A stretch of DNA of 64,000 nucleotides, taken from contig JAQFVV010000012.1 in NCBI GenBank assembly GCA_028023455.1, positions 15,456,364 to 15,520,363 on the forward strand, in the 5' to 3' direction. The DNA comes from Epiperipatus broadwayi (taxonomy: Eukaryota > Onychophora > Udeonychophora > Euonychophora > Peripatidae). The notes under the pieces are model-generated. The model made no database searches, was not told the origin of the DNA, and saw only the letters and a program-made list of their open reading frames with translations. Below are positions 23,940 through 36,640 of the stretch, piece by piece. Numbering within the stretch: position 1 is the first letter of the stretch; each line of letters begins with the position of its first letter. Position numbers and translations under genes: made by a program.

Positions 23940-25440
23940 GAAAAGTTTTTATTCATCATGTATAAAGAAAAGTGTTAATATTTATTGTGTAATTCTACAA
24001 TACCTTCATCGAAAAGAGGTAATCTAAACAGATATTTTACTACTATTCATACAAGTTCTGATCAAGACTTTCTTCCAAAATCTATAATAAGAAAATCTGA
24101 AGTACAAAGATTAAAAAGATATCTAAATTCACAGCAATCTTCATTCCAAAAAAAGTTGTTATAAATCAACAATGGCAATGGTGACATCTCACCATGTTAT
24201 CTAATTTTTATAAAGCACAAAAATCTTTTTACAGATGGTGAGATATTCAAAGAAGCTTTTTTTGGCTGCAGCAGATAGCTTATTTTACAATTTTAAAAAT
24301 AAAATGGAGATTGTTGATGCTATCCAAGAAATACAACTTTCCAGACAAACTGCTACAAGACGAGTTGAACCGATGGATTTAAGATCGCAACTTATTTTGT
24401 GAAAATAGTTCATGGTTTTCATTTCAATTAGATGAGTCAACTGACAGTTGCGATATGTTCCAGCTTTGTATATTTGTACATTTAGTATTTCCTGATTTGA
24501 CAGTAAAGAAAGAATTTCTCAAAATCTTTAAAACAGCAAACCAGAGGAGAGGACATCTACAATATTTTTAAAGCTTTCATAATATCTGAAAATCTTCCTC
24601 TTAAGAAGTTTGTTTCCATTATTACAGATGGTGCTCCTTCTATCACTTTGTGAAAATGAATTTTTAGCATTTTGTAAGGGAGATATTGATTCTCTAATTT
24701 TATGTCATAACACTGTATAATTCATCAACAATCATTATGCGGTAAAATGTTGAACCTTGATGATGTTATGAATTCAACTGTTAAAACAATCAATTTGATT
24801 AGAGTGAAAGCACTGCAAAGAAGATTGTTCAACCATTTTTAGATAGCATTGATGCAGATTATGGTGACTTAGTTCTCCATAATTCAGTGTGATGGTTGAT
24901 CGAAGCTAATATTTTAGAAAGATTCTGCAAGCAGTTGCCACATATAAAAGATCTGGACGAAAAAAAAGATCCTTGTGTTGTTTTACTTCACAACACATTT
25001 TTAATGGATCTAAGAACTAAATTAAATGAATTAAATCTAGATTTGAAGGACAAAACAACAATAACCAACATGATTAGCTCCATCGATACATTTAATGTGA
25101 AACTAAATGTGGATTTCTCAAATTAATAAAAAAGATTTGAAACATTTCACAAATTTAAGAGAAGAAATTGGGTCAAACATAGAAACATGATTACCAAGAA
25201 TTTGGAAATATTTTGCAAAACATTATTCTGCAATTTCAAGAACGATTTCAAAACTTTGAATAACTTCGACCAATCACTTCATTTTTTACATCATCATTCT
25301 CTAAAATAAATATAGAAAATCAAGCTGTACTAATCACAAAAGTATTTAATTTGGAAATGCAATAAATTGAAATCACATGATCATTTAATATTGTACCGGT
25401 CAAAACAGTCTGCTCATTTAACAAGATTCAAATCCTAAGC
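23940..25440 (+). pseudogene. hAT transposase, N-terminal and catalytic part
   Basis: Plus-strand pieces follow ZBED5/GTF2IRD2-type transposases. First a degenerate zinc-finger end (HRKRGNLNRYFTTIH, then KSEVQRLKRYLNSQQSSF), then SRQTATRR, FSFQLDESTDSCDMFQLC (catalytic Asp within DEST), FVSIITDGAPS (ITDGA), ILCHNCIIHQQSLCGK and NILERFCKQLPHIKDL. The longest single open piece is 24896-25126. Frameshifts and stops are numerous, so it is inactive. The block stops at about 25440 where an unrelated insertion begins. Confidence 0.85.
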
Positions 25441-28310
25441 AAAAGTACGCAATCCTGAATTCTAACCTATTTGCCTATTCTTCGAGTCTTTGACCCAATG
25501 AACAACAATCCCGATGATACAACACAATTATTTTAATTCCGGGCCCAGAAGCAAACTGGTGAAGCATAAGACCAGAATGATAATGATGATTGATAAGAGT
25601 AGCGCAGGAATTACATTTATTAAAGTTATCTTTATTAATACTAAGTTATTAGCTAAAGAAAATAATTCTAAATAATAATTCAAAACAAACCAGGATTTAC
25701 ATGAAATATATATTTAATAAAATATTGAGAAAACACATATATATGTTTCAAAAAGGTTTCACACTTGGAATGATTATTGTCTATTTACAAAACTTGGGAT
25801 TTGTTTTTATAAAATCCCCTTTATACTAATTATTTAATGAATATAATTTTGTAGAATGTATTATAACTTGTGTGGAGTTAACATGCCAATTTACAAAGAT
25901 TTACAAATAAAATACTGTGGATCCCTAAAATAGATATAAAAGATTGTGACAAGTTTAGTAGTAAATGATTTGACAAACAGGCAAAATATACGATCTCAAT
26001 CACTTACCTACCTTATGAGAATCTTTATGTTTACTTTTATTGGCATTGTTTGGGAAAGACGTTTTTGGAACTTATAAATAAGAAACAAACAATGCGCTAC
26101 ATTTACGAGAATACATGATACAATCATTAATATAAATTGATTTACGTCTATGGGAATCGATAAGTATTTTAAAAGAAAACAGTTTTAAAATCAGCATATT
26201 GACTAATGAGCATGTTGGCGCATTTCATGAATGAGTCATTATTTCCAACACTTAACGAAAGGTCTAACAGGCATAAATTATTTAAATAAAGAAATACGGA
26301 TCTTATGGTAGTTTGAATGCTTCATCATTTTAAGACATTTGATAATGAATGAGAGTTGATATATCCACCATTTTGACGATACAGTATCAAATGGAGAGGT
26401 TTGATTTGAATGCCCAGAGCCAGTTGTATGGAACTTACACAGCAAAATCAAAAACCCTATAATCCTCGCATTCCACAGGGAGTAGTGTATACCCCTGATT
26501 ATGAATGATTTTGAGAACTAGTAGGAGGGGAGATTCGGATTTCCAAAGTACCCAATGACAAAGCAATAAAGAAAATATATGTAGAAGAACCATAAGAGAA
26601 AGGAAAGGTAGGCCAGCAGCATTATACCTGTACGATAAACTTAATATATTATATTCTGAAGCCTGTAAATGGTTTGACTCCTGCGCAATTATATATTTAA
26701 ATAACGAATCATTCAGCAAATTATAACGGCGAATAACTCTTTTAACTATAACATTAAAGTAACAAAATTTATATTTAACTTTGATTCCCATATACGTATT
26801 AACTGATAGAATTAGCCCTCCAGGCAACAGCAAGAAAGGATGGACTAATTATATTAAGGTTCACGATCTTTTAAAATGAAAATTTAAAGACAGATTCAAA
26901 TAATAAAGTGAAATATGCATCCACAATAAAATATTTTAGATAAAAAAATGTGAATAACAGATTTAAATATAAAACCAACCTAGTGAGCGATTTCTGTTAA
27001 AAATGAATAAAACTTTACTAATAAATTTAAATGAAGCCCTTGCTTCTTTCCCCATTAAACAAAGAAAATAAATCTTTATTAGATTCACGAGGTTGGATGA
27101 TATTGGCATATTAATTCAAGAGCATAAATTGTTTACATATATGACATGAATAAGTTAGAAATATCTAATGGAGCTGCACAAAGTTATATATATGAGTTCA
27201 AGCGTGATAGGTAAGTTAAAAATACATTATATTAGTAAGGGATTACAGAGAGAGAGAGAGAGAATTTAAGAGTATAATTAATAGAAACTTATAAATTAAT
27301 ACCCGAATACAACGTAAGATTTTCATTATATGTTAGATAAACAGATTACCTAAGGACTTGATATTAAAGGCAGCTCCACATACAATGATGGTTACCTCTG
27401 CATAGCAGGCAGACAGGGTCAGCAATTATACGGTCATCTTGTACGGCCGGTCAAATGGGTAGGACATGGCAGCAGCAGGCAAGCAGTTCTCCAAGCAAAG
27501 AAGAGAAAGGTGAAAGATTCCTCTACTCAAACTTCATAGCGCTTGACTTTTCCTGACTTCTTAAAGTGGAATGATGAATCGATTTGTCTGGAAAATTACT
27601 AATTCAAATGTTCGGAAATAATTTACTCACTAATTCAAAGTTTAATTACTAACTCAAAATAATTCAAAGTAAACTCAACATAACTGAAAAAGTAACTAAA
27701 CTGACTTTTTTTGTTTTATGGGCCCTTTTTATACACCCTTTAATCCACAAGAATGCAATCTCAGTTGCCCACAGCTATCTCTGTAATCTCTTAATTAAAT
27801 AAAAAACATTTAATTAGTAAAATTTTTAAAACAGATAAGGCTCGAAATACCATTTTAGATAGTTTTAAAGATTTGCAAACAACTAACAAAAGAATTCCTT
27901 ATGATTTTAATTAAGATTTATAATTTTAATTAATGAAAACGATCTGAATCTAGATAAAGATTATTTCAGTATTTTGAGCCTTCCCCATTTTTCTTTGTTT
28001 TTACATTCCAATATCTTAATTAAATACACACATATATAAAAGATATTTACAATTATATAAGAATATCTAATTTTCAGCAATAAATATTAATAGAATTATT
28101 GCTTCGTTCATATATATATATATATGCATCACGCACACTACTGTTTTACTTTACTAAATATTTTTAATTTTATTAAATTTTTTTGGATCATTATACATAC
28201 AGTGTGTGGTTGAATGGCATATATTTATGGTGGGTCTGAATTGCGGGCCCCACAGGAGGTTAGTGAAGATGGTGAAGCATGAAGCTCGATGATTAGACAT
28301 CGACTGCTTC
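25440..28310. mobile_element. Unassigned element inserted in the hAT transposase
   Basis: hAT coding stops before and resumes after this block, so it is a later insertion. Its composition is more mixed than the surroundings. A minus-strand open frame of 132 codons (26435-26833) has no motif I recognise. A promoter-like TATAAAAAGGGCCC lies on the minus strand at 27720-27733, which would fit an LTR promoter. An (AG)n run sits at 27248-27262. I found no terminal repeats or protein motifs that name the family. Confidence 0.45.
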
Positions 28311-28556
28311 AATATATGGAAGAATATTACCATTGAAAATTATCCGCTATTGAAAGATGCATATCTTAGATTGTATACATGTTTTGCATTCATATATTTA
28401 TGTGAATCATTTTTTATATGAATTACATAAAATCTAAATATTGTTCTCATATGACTGAAAATCATCTTAATGACTGTTCGTGCTTGGTTGTTTCTAATTG
28501 TGAACCAAATTACTCAAAAATAGCTAATAATATTCCATGTCAATCATCACATTAAA
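28305..28556 (+). pseudogene. hAT transposase, C-terminal dimerisation region
   Basis: Plus-strand reading gives IENYPLLKDAYLRLYTCFAF, then IYLCESFF (the conserved STYxCExxFS block) and, after a frame change, SHMTENHLNDC, NYSKIANNIPCQSSH, ending TAA near 28556. This is the hAT dimerisation domain, in the expected place before the right terminal repeat. It belongs with 23940-25440. Confidence 0.8.
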
Positions 28557-28760
28557 TAAATTTGTTTAGAATTTTAACTATATTTATTTATTTCATTTAT
28601 AAATTGATTCATTTTGCTTTTTTGCTCTATTTAGTCGATTGCCATTTATTTGGAAGATAAAAAGTAGCTCTTAGGTTCTAAAAGGTTGGGCTCACCTGAC
28701 TAAATGATACATTTTTATGTATCAAAATTTAAGTTGAAATAAAAAGTGTTTTTTTTTTTT

Positions 28761-29018
28761 ATTAAAAGCTATTATTCGAACTCAGACTTTCATACAACCC
28801 ACTACTCTCAGTGCTATCTCATATTGCTGACTCACCTGATCACACACAATACATATATTGGTGATTATTTATCTTTTCAACATGTGTGTGATTAGGTGGA
28901 TCAGCAATATGAGATGGCACAGAGTAGTGGGTTGGGTGAAAATCTGAGTTCGAATCCTGCCTATATTACATATATAAATGCAGGTTTAAGCCTGTGCAAT
29001 GTATTAAAAGCTATTATT
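28761..29018 (+). mobile_element. tRNA-derived SINE with inverted copy of its head
   Basis: A 226-bp insertion (28777-29002) is flanked by a perfect 16-bp direct repeat ATTAAAAGCTATTATT (28761-28776 and 29003-29018). The right arm has pol III promoter-like boxes: A box around GATGGCACAGAGTAGTGG (28912-28930) and B box GAGTTCGAATCC (28946-28957). The left arm (28777-28847) is its reverse complement, so the RNA would fold into a hairpin of about 70 bp. The long target duplication indicates LINE-dependent retrotransposition. Confidence 0.75.
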
Positions 29019-32000
29019 TAAATGTTCGCATTAAAATAAAATTTAATAAAAATATATTATTTAATAATATTAGTTATAAAATCGTTTTTAAAATCTACAC
29101 ACAAATAATTAATATGTAAATTTTAACATGATATATGGGATTAACTGACCAATCAGCTATTGGTATTTTTTCCTTATAAATACAGATGAGCATTATGAAG
29201 GAGGTGAAATTAAAACCTTTTCAGAGGAATAGAACTGTATTCCTTTTGTTTTTAAGTATTACATCTAAATTTATTATAAATTATATGTTTTGATTATGGA
29301 AAGTATTTTAAAAAGTTTAGATACTAATTTAACCATAGAATAGAAAAATAACTTATACTCATTAGTATACTACAGGAGCCGACTTGAAATCTATAGTAAT
29401 GCAAGGAAATAATAAATTTCAGAAGATAAAAATGTATTTCGTTAAATAGCTTTGCAGAATATCAAACCGTTTTGCCTATAGAACAACACAAGGGATATGT
29501 AAGGAATTTATCTTTATTCATTTTCATATGCTGAATGATAGAAAACATTTTCTATTAACTAACAATTAGCAATGATAAAAATGACTTATTCAGAAAGGCT
29601 ATTAACATTTCATGTTTTAAATTTATGAGTGACTTTAGCAGAGTGATAATAATTTTAAAAGCAAAGATATAGTGCTGATTATTTTTTGTAAAAATGTATC
29701 TACTGTCATTCTGTTTAAATAATAATTAGTAATTGTTTTAATATGATAAATATGGATTATTCCAGAGAACTTTAGAGCTTTATAATTTTAATAGCAAGTA
29801 TTAAATTTACTAACTTGTGAAATGCAAATAATTTTGAGAACTATAAAATTTTTAAGTTTACTAGCAAACACTATAGGAATTATTAATATATGAAATGTGA
29901 ATGATTTGTCGGAAAATTCTCTAAAACTTATAATTCTCTAGTGAATATTTTAATGCTGAAAGAAAGGAAATATTTTAAAAATAATGTCTTATTAAATAAT
30001 AAATACCTATTTATCACCGTGAAGGTATTTGTTTTTATCAGTGATATAAGAAGAATTAACTTTTATTACAATAATTTTTTGTTATTGATAATTAATATTT
30101 CACTGAAATTTCTTTCATGTTTTTCATTTATTCTGGATAGAACAGAAAGAAAGAAGCACAGAAGAGGGGGAAGGAGAAAAAATCTCTATTCAAGAAACAT
30201 GTCATCATAGAAACTAGTGCTTCCCCTTCGGAAATATTCATTTCAAAGATTGGAAGAAAACTTTTTGTTTTATTATTGTAACATTTAGTATAGTCTTTAA
30301 GTTAATATTAGTTATAATTGTTTATTAATATTTTATTATTTTTAAGTCTTAAATCTTTAAGAATTTTTTGGTATAAAAAAAGAGAAGAAAAATTAACATT
30401 TTTATTGGTTTTGTTTATTATGATTCTATAATGTCAAGAAGTTATGTCAACCAGCATATCATCTGTAATAATTTTAAGAATATTATGATTAAGGTAACTA
30501 ATTTACTATTGTTTAATATAAGATATTGGTATTGGATTATTCAAACTAAAACTCAGGTAAAATAAATATGTATAATATTTATTATGTTTATGTTCATATA
30601 AAGGTAAATTACAGATAGTGAATATATTTATTTATAATCAGCATATGATTATAAAATGTATGTATAATCGATTTCTGAACAAGTTAAAAATAACTTAATG
30701 TACTTATGATAAGTTGTATATCATCAACTGTTTGTCTGTTTTTATTTTAATCTGTTTGGTGTCCAACATATGAAATATTAAGAAATTTGGATATTATTTT
30801 AAGAAAAGATTTATTGTATTCATCTGTGATGTTGAGGATTTTATATAGTGTTTGATAGAGTAGTGGTTCAGGAAAGTAGTTTATTAGGAAATCCTGTAGT
30901 GATAGGTATGTATACTTAATATTAAGTATAATACAGTTAAAATAAGTCAGTATGTTTATGATACATGGACAGCAGCATTTTTTGCAAATCTGTAAGAGCT
31001 TAAAAGAGAAGCCAAGATAGAAATTAAGGTATACATAAGAAAAATGTGGCTTTAAGTTACATATTTATGATATCATTGTTTCATACTTTTATAAGATGTC
31101 CATCTCTCACTTATAATCACTAATATCATACTGGTATCTTCATTGTATTAGAGATTTGTATAATTGAGCAAAGAATAGCTAGATTCTTAAGTGCTGAGAA
31201 AATTATTTATTTAATAGGTGAAGAGTTAAATATGGAACAAATATAATATTAAAACAGTGTATAAATAAAGATTTTATGAATGTTTTTATATTGACTTTTA
31301 GAGATCAATTTATAGGATGAATGTTGAAGTTATAAAAAATGTGATGATGGAAATAAAACTTGATTGTGATTCATAATATTATAAATAATATAATAGTGTA
31401 TCATATCATACTTAATATTTAAATAATTATGTTTATTTTATAATTAAGAATAAACGTAGAACATATAACAAGTTATAGAGTTATAATTAGGTTATCCTGT
31501 TATAGAATATTAAAAATAAATTAATAATTTGAAAACTGTAGAGTATTATAACATATAAGTTGTCTACATATTTGATATGTTTTAGTATGGAATTATTAAG
31601 TATTTTAATAATCACAAAGTTAAGTGTGAAAAATACTATATTATAATCATAAATAATTTTAAGAAATGTTAATATTAAATATAATTTATTTTTCTTAAAT
31701 GTGAATCATGGTAGTATCATTAATATTTTAGTAAAGTAGTGTATGGTAATATTCCTATGCCATTGAGAATATACTTTTTGATATATGCTTAATGTTAAAA
31801 AGGAGGGTATGTTACTGGATGATTTAAATAATATGTCTCATGATTTGTAATGGTAAATTATTACATAATTTATTAAAGTTAGTGTAATTATATTAGATAT
31901 GCATTACTAGAATATTTCATGTAGTAACTCGGTTGAACTAGAGAGTTATTATTATAGGTAGTAGGGGGTTATCCATCCATTGAGTAGGGTACAATATATA
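29019..32000. other. Gene-free AT-rich intron
   Basis: About 3 kb of AT-rich sequence. The 89-codon plus-strand open frame at 29941-30210 ends in a Lys/Arg-rich tail and shows no family motif, so I do not call it a gene. No repeat structure was found. Confidence 0.55.
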
Positions 32001-33450
32001 TATATTGTACATAATATAAAAACTCTGTCAGATAATGAAAATTATTCTACACGAATAAAGCGTGATAAACAGAGCACAAAAACATTAATTCTAAACAACA
32101 ATTAGCCAAGCGCTTTCGGTACTGTATACCAGAATCATGGCGACATACTGGAACTGAACGGTTAATATTCCAGTACATGCTCAGTGGAACACTAGTGTTA
32201 CGCTGATTAATAACGTTTTTAGACTTCGCAATAAACCAAGCCTCTTTCAACTTCCTTTTCCGATCATTTGACTCATTGCACACAGTAGTAATATTTTGAG
32301 GATAAAACTCATGACCACAATTACTTTCATGATTTGAAAAAACAGAATTAACCTGCAAATCACTTTTAGATTTTTTGTACTGATAAATATGCTGTTGCAA
32401 ACGCGTTGAAACATTGGCTTTCGTTTCCCCGAAATAAATAGCATTACAATCAATTTTTTTGCAAGTAATGGAATAAACCACTTCATACTTATTCATTTCT
32501 TCTACATTATCCTTTGAATTGTTTATTAATCTATTCAAACACAAAGGGGAACGGAATCCTACATTATAATCTTCACTGACAATATTTTTTAATTTCTTAC
32601 TTATAGGTGGCACATAAGCTAAAGAAAACCACTTTTTGACTGCTTTATTATTTATATCCACTTTATGTTTGAACTTTAAATTCTGATAAAACAAACACAA
32701 TTGTCTGTGTAATATAGTCTTTTTATATCCCACCCCTATCAAATCATCCATATATTTATCAATATTATCTTTCCTATCTGCCTCAAATTTACAAAGATGC
32801 AAATTACGATATAAAAAACATTTAAATCCAGCCATTTTATAATTTAGAGGAACATTCGATGACGGATGTATAAAACCCCTTACATTCAATGGTTTAACAA
32901 ACATTTTATACCCAAACATATTACAGCATTTATATACATTTACGTCTAAATACTTTAAGATACCATCATTTTCAAACACAATAGTCCATGACAAACCAGA
33001 ACTCTCATTTAATTCATTGAACATATTCACTATCACATCTTTTGAACCATACACAAAAACATCATCCACATATCTTCTATATATTAAATCATAACTCCTT
33101 ATAAATGGCTCCACAATATGTTTTTCAATTTCTGAAACATATAAACTACACACAATACCACTCACTGCTAACCCCATCGGCCAACCATTTTTCATTTGAT
33201 AATGATCCTTTCCATATCTTGCAGTAATATCCCCATTAATCCATTCCAACACATCCATAATAAATCTGGCTTTACAAGAGTCTACATTACAATCCATCAA
33301 AAGTTTATTAATTACACTTATCGATTTATTACGGTCCACTGATCCATACAACTCGCATACATCCAATGAGGCCATATAACCATCATCAAACACCTTGGCA
33401 GACTCCAAAATCTGAACAAATTGAAATGTAGAATTAATTGTATATTGTAC
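32001..33450 (-). mobile_element. Penelope-like element, 5' truncated, recent
   Basis: A 1430-bp body (32011-33440) lies between two copies of TATATTGTAC (32001-32010 and 33441-33450), a probable target duplication, though it is AT-rich. The left copy is half of the 22-bp palindrome around 31989-32010. The body is almost wholly one minus-strand open frame. Missing N-terminal RT sequence indicates 5' truncation on insertion. Confidence 0.75.
32047..33408 (-). CDS. Penelope-like reverse transcriptase with GIY-YIG endonuclease
   Basis: A 453-codon open frame. It holds RT motifs: MASLDVCELYGS (residues 12-23, catalytic Asp 16), GLAVSGIVCSLYVSEIEKH (79-97) and YRRYVDDVFVYG (110-121, catalytic YVDD). 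A thumb/connector follows (HPSSNVPLNYKMAGFKCF, 181-198), then a GIY-YIG nuclease (about 309-405): VVYSITCKKIDC replaces the usual GIY block, IYFGETKANVSTRLQQH carries YFG for YIG and the catalytic Arg, and KLKEAWFIAK carries the late Glu. Penelope-like proteins use the nuclease to nick target DNA and the RT to copy RNA. The frame stays open upstream to the element's edge, so the true start is lost; no ATG is chosen. The lack of stops makes it the youngest coding element here. Confidence 0.9.
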   Translation of the reverse strand: MESAKVFDDGYMASLDVCELYGSVDRNKSISVINKLLMDCNVDSCKARFIMDVLEWINGDITARYGKDHYQMKNGWPMGLAVSGIVCSLYVSEIEKHIVEPFIRSYDLIYRRYVDDVFVYGSKDVIVNMFNELNESSGLSWTIVFENDGILKYLDVNVYKCCNMFGYKMFVKPLNVRGFIHPSSNVPLNYKMAGFKCFLYRNLHLCKFEADRKDNIDKYMDDLIGVGYKKTILHRQLCLFYQNLKFKHKVDINNKAVKKWFSLAYVPPISKKLKNIVSEDYNVGFRSPLCLNRLINNSKDNVEEMNKYEVVYSITCKKIDCNAIYFGETKANVSTRLQQHIYQYKKSKSDLQVNSVFSNHESNCGHEFYPQNITTVCNESNDRKRKLKEAWFIAKSKNVINQRNTSVPLSMYWNINRSVPVCRHDSGIQYRKRLANCCLELMFLCSVYHALFV

Positions 33451-36400
33451 CTAACTGAAGTCTCACTTAGTTCCAATAGGTGATCAAGGTTATCTTGGCT
33501 TAACCTTTTGTTTAAAATTTCGGATTTTTAAAAAATAATGATGATAAAAATGGAAATTCACTTGGTTAATGATTAAAATAAGATAATCTAAATATTTCAA
33601 TAGTATTGGTTTGAAAAGGGATGCTAGATAATGATTTGAATTAAAAGAAATAGATAAATGGTATTAAATGTATTTTAAAATAACTACTGTATAATTTAGT
33701 TTAAGGTTTAAATGATAATAATTAGATATTATAAATAAGTTGGAATAATATTAAGTAATAAATTTTTAAAAAATAATCTGTAAATTTTTTTTTTTAAATG
33801 GTATAATAATATTTATCAGATGTAAGTGTAGCGTTCCACTTACAAAATTATTTTGAATTAAATATTCATTAACATTTTATTGTTGTAGTTTTAAAAATAA
33901 CTTCTAAACAATTAATGTGAGTTCGTTAGAATATTTTTTGTGTATGCAAGAATAACATAGATATAAAAAAAAAAAAATAATAATAAATTAATTCCAATAT
34001 TGTTTAAAATAAAAAAAACAAATGCTTGGATAAAATTATTTCAATGAAATATTTAAAAGTTTAATAGAGAGGTATAACTTTAAATTTTACATTTATTACT
34101 ATTGTGTTTATAAATATTAAAAAAATAATACATAGCATTCGTTAATAATGAATTTTTGACTTTGCAGCTGGAAGTCACGTGGTATGATATAATAAGACTA
34201 ATTATGTCAGTAAATTGATTTTACAGCTGAATTGTCAAGAATTTTAGAGTTTAAAAAAATAATTTCATTGGTTTAAATCAAGGAATTGATCAAAGGGGGG
34301 GATATAAAAGATTGTTAGATAAAACAGGGATTCAGGTGTCATTCAGGGGCTGATCTGATTTTTAATTCTACAAATAGTTGAATCCTAGAATTTCTGTAAT
34401 AAAAAGTTATAATTTTATAAAACTATTATTTTAAAAGTAAAAGTATGATTTTTAAAATCACTATATAAAATTGTCTTCTAGAAATGAAGTGCTAATTTTT
34501 AAAAAGGTAATCCGTTTTCTGATAATTTAATTACAATTGAAGCATTAAAATTACAGTAAAATGTTTGAAGAAAACACAGTGTCTCAAATTTCATCTACTT
34601 TTGATCTATTCATTTTTCTTTATTTAGAAGTAAAACTTAAATCATTAAGTATTGTTATGGCTAAAGAATTTATTGCACTAAACTATAGTATATCTCCTAT
34701 CAAATTAAAAATACAAGTAAAGAAGAAATTTAAAAAAAAAAATTCAAACATTTTAAAATATTAAAATGGAAATGCATTAGCGACTTTATGAATTAAAATT
34801 GACATTAAATTTAAGACTGCCTTATTAATACATGATATATACATGTAAATATGCTCTTAACAGAATAATGTTTCTGAGGAAAATATTTATTTTAAAATAC
34901 TAATTCTCGTTTATGCCAGTAGTATGAAAAGAATTTGTTTCGAAGTAAAGCTTTAAAAGAATTTAAAAATATTATTAATGAACTTGTCTCTGTCAAATAC
35001 ATAATGTTTTGTTATAGTTGCCAGTACTTATAAGTAACTTTATGACCGTTGATTTTAGCTCATAAACGGAGGAATGTCTTAATTATAAAAGAAATCTACT
35101 ATTATGTTTAAAAAATAAAAGGAAATTTGTTTAAAAAAAATGCATTTTGAAATATTAACTGTTTTTTAAAAAAAAAGTTATGTTTTAAAAAAATGTGTTT
35201 ATCTAACGAAGAACAGAGAAAGTTAACTAAAAATATATATTATAATTATTCCGCATTTGAACCTAGGATTATAAATATAAAAACATGTACTCAGCTGAAG
35301 AATTTATTTTTCCAATACCAACTTATGTTTATGCTTATGATATTTTATTATTTTAATATTTGAAATTATCTTTAAAGATAAAAGAAAGTGAAAGTGTTTA
35401 TATAAAGAACTACTGAATATTTTGTTTTGGAAACCATTGCCATGTTTATAAATATTTGACTGAAGCTTCGAATCCGGATAGATGAATTGACCTGAATACA
35501 TATTTTAAATGGAAAAACCATTACGGAGCTAAAATATGAACTTAAGTTAATGTATTATTATATTTTTTTTTAATTGTTTGTTTTATTGGTTTTTAAAAAA
35601 AAAAAAAAAAATGACACCATAAAAAAAAATATTTGTGCTATATATATGGTGTAACACTTTTAGCATAAATATACAGGTAAACTAGGGTTACTATGTTGAA
35701 AACGTAATATGTCTTTAGAATGAGCAAATGTTTTGCTATTCTCAAGTGAATTTATTTTATTTATTAAGCATTTCACAAGCTAGGTTCTGTTTAAAAAAAA
35801 AAATTCATTTATAGAAAATTTAAATATCAGTCTTAGTTTATTATAAATGGAATGTTTTACTCAGTTTCATTTTAAATTTACCAAAGAAGTTTATCAGAGA
35901 GTATCCATTCATTTGTTTTATGAATATTATATTAATAATAACTACAAATATTTTTATATGCATCGAGAAGTAAATATTCTTGCATTTAATTTGCAATTTT
36001 AAAAGTCCACTAGTTAATATATATATATATATTAGTATGTAATATTTTACTATGTGTGCATTGTGCCTTGCCTAGAATTTTATATGCATTTAATTTTAAA
36101 GTATTTCTCATAGTAGTGAAGCAGTCGGATCTGAGTTCGATCATAGCTTCATGACATCTAGCCATAAGCCCACTTCAAACCCTAGTACTAACCTTAAATT
36201 TCCGATGCAGTGGGACTTTATACGTTCAATCCACGCTAATTTCCATAAAGAATAACTTATTTCATAAATGCATATTAAAATTAATTAGTTTCAGATTTAA
36301 ATTGATCAATTCTATTAATAAATTCATGATAGAATTATTCATGAATTTATATATTATAACTGCGTGGATTGTGCATATATATTTGTAAATATTTAAATAT

Positions 36401-36640
36401 ATATAATTGTTTAAAAGTTTCATTGCGTCAGGAATGTTTGATTTTATTTTTAAATAATTTGTTAAAGTTTTATTGATTAAAAGCTACATTCTTTCGATAA
36501 GATTTCAGATTTTCCCTTTCCAAAAACAATAGTTAAAGTTTTATTAATTAGAAAAAAAGATAAGGATTTCCTAATTAAAATCATTTTCTGATTTTAATAA
36601 TTCATTTTCTAATTAGAAAATGAATTCAAGTTAATGAGTT
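33451..36640. other. Gene-free AT-rich intron
   Basis: AT-rich DNA with homopolymer tracts (33785, 33967, 35595). A block at about 36110-36245 has more mixed composition and a weak tRNA-like B box (GAGTTCGATC), perhaps an old SINE. A 70-bp inverted repeat around 36550-36626 is built of AATTAGAAAATGA-type sequence. No coding region. Confidence 0.45.

Larger units (their letters stand above)
23143..28698 (+). mobile_element. hAT transposon (ZBED5-like), split by an insertion
   Basis: The left end is CAGGTGTGTCTAA and the right end, read on the other strand, is CAGGTGAGCCCAA, a matching hAT terminal inverted repeat. Flanks ACCTAAAT and ACTAAATG share CTAAAT, an imperfect 8-bp target duplication. 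Inside is a plus-strand transposase whose C-terminal part is separated from the rest by about 2.8 kb of unrelated DNA (25440-28310). All reading frames are broken. Confidence 0.8.

Noticed and set aside
26435-26833. 132-codon minus-strand open frame as a gene
   Set aside because: No family motif, hydrophobic mixed translation, and it lies wholly in a transposon-like insertion; chance or LTR sequence is more likely.
27720-27733. Promoter of a host gene
   Set aside because: The TATA-like site lies inside an insertion in a dead hAT element, with no downstream coding sequence.
28912-28959. Functional tRNA gene
   Set aside because: A and B boxes are present, but the cloverleaf does not form and the target duplication shows it is a SINE.
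29941-30210. 89-codon plus-strand open frame with basic tail
   Set aside because: AT-driven Asn/Lys/Phe composition, no motif and no splice or promoter context.
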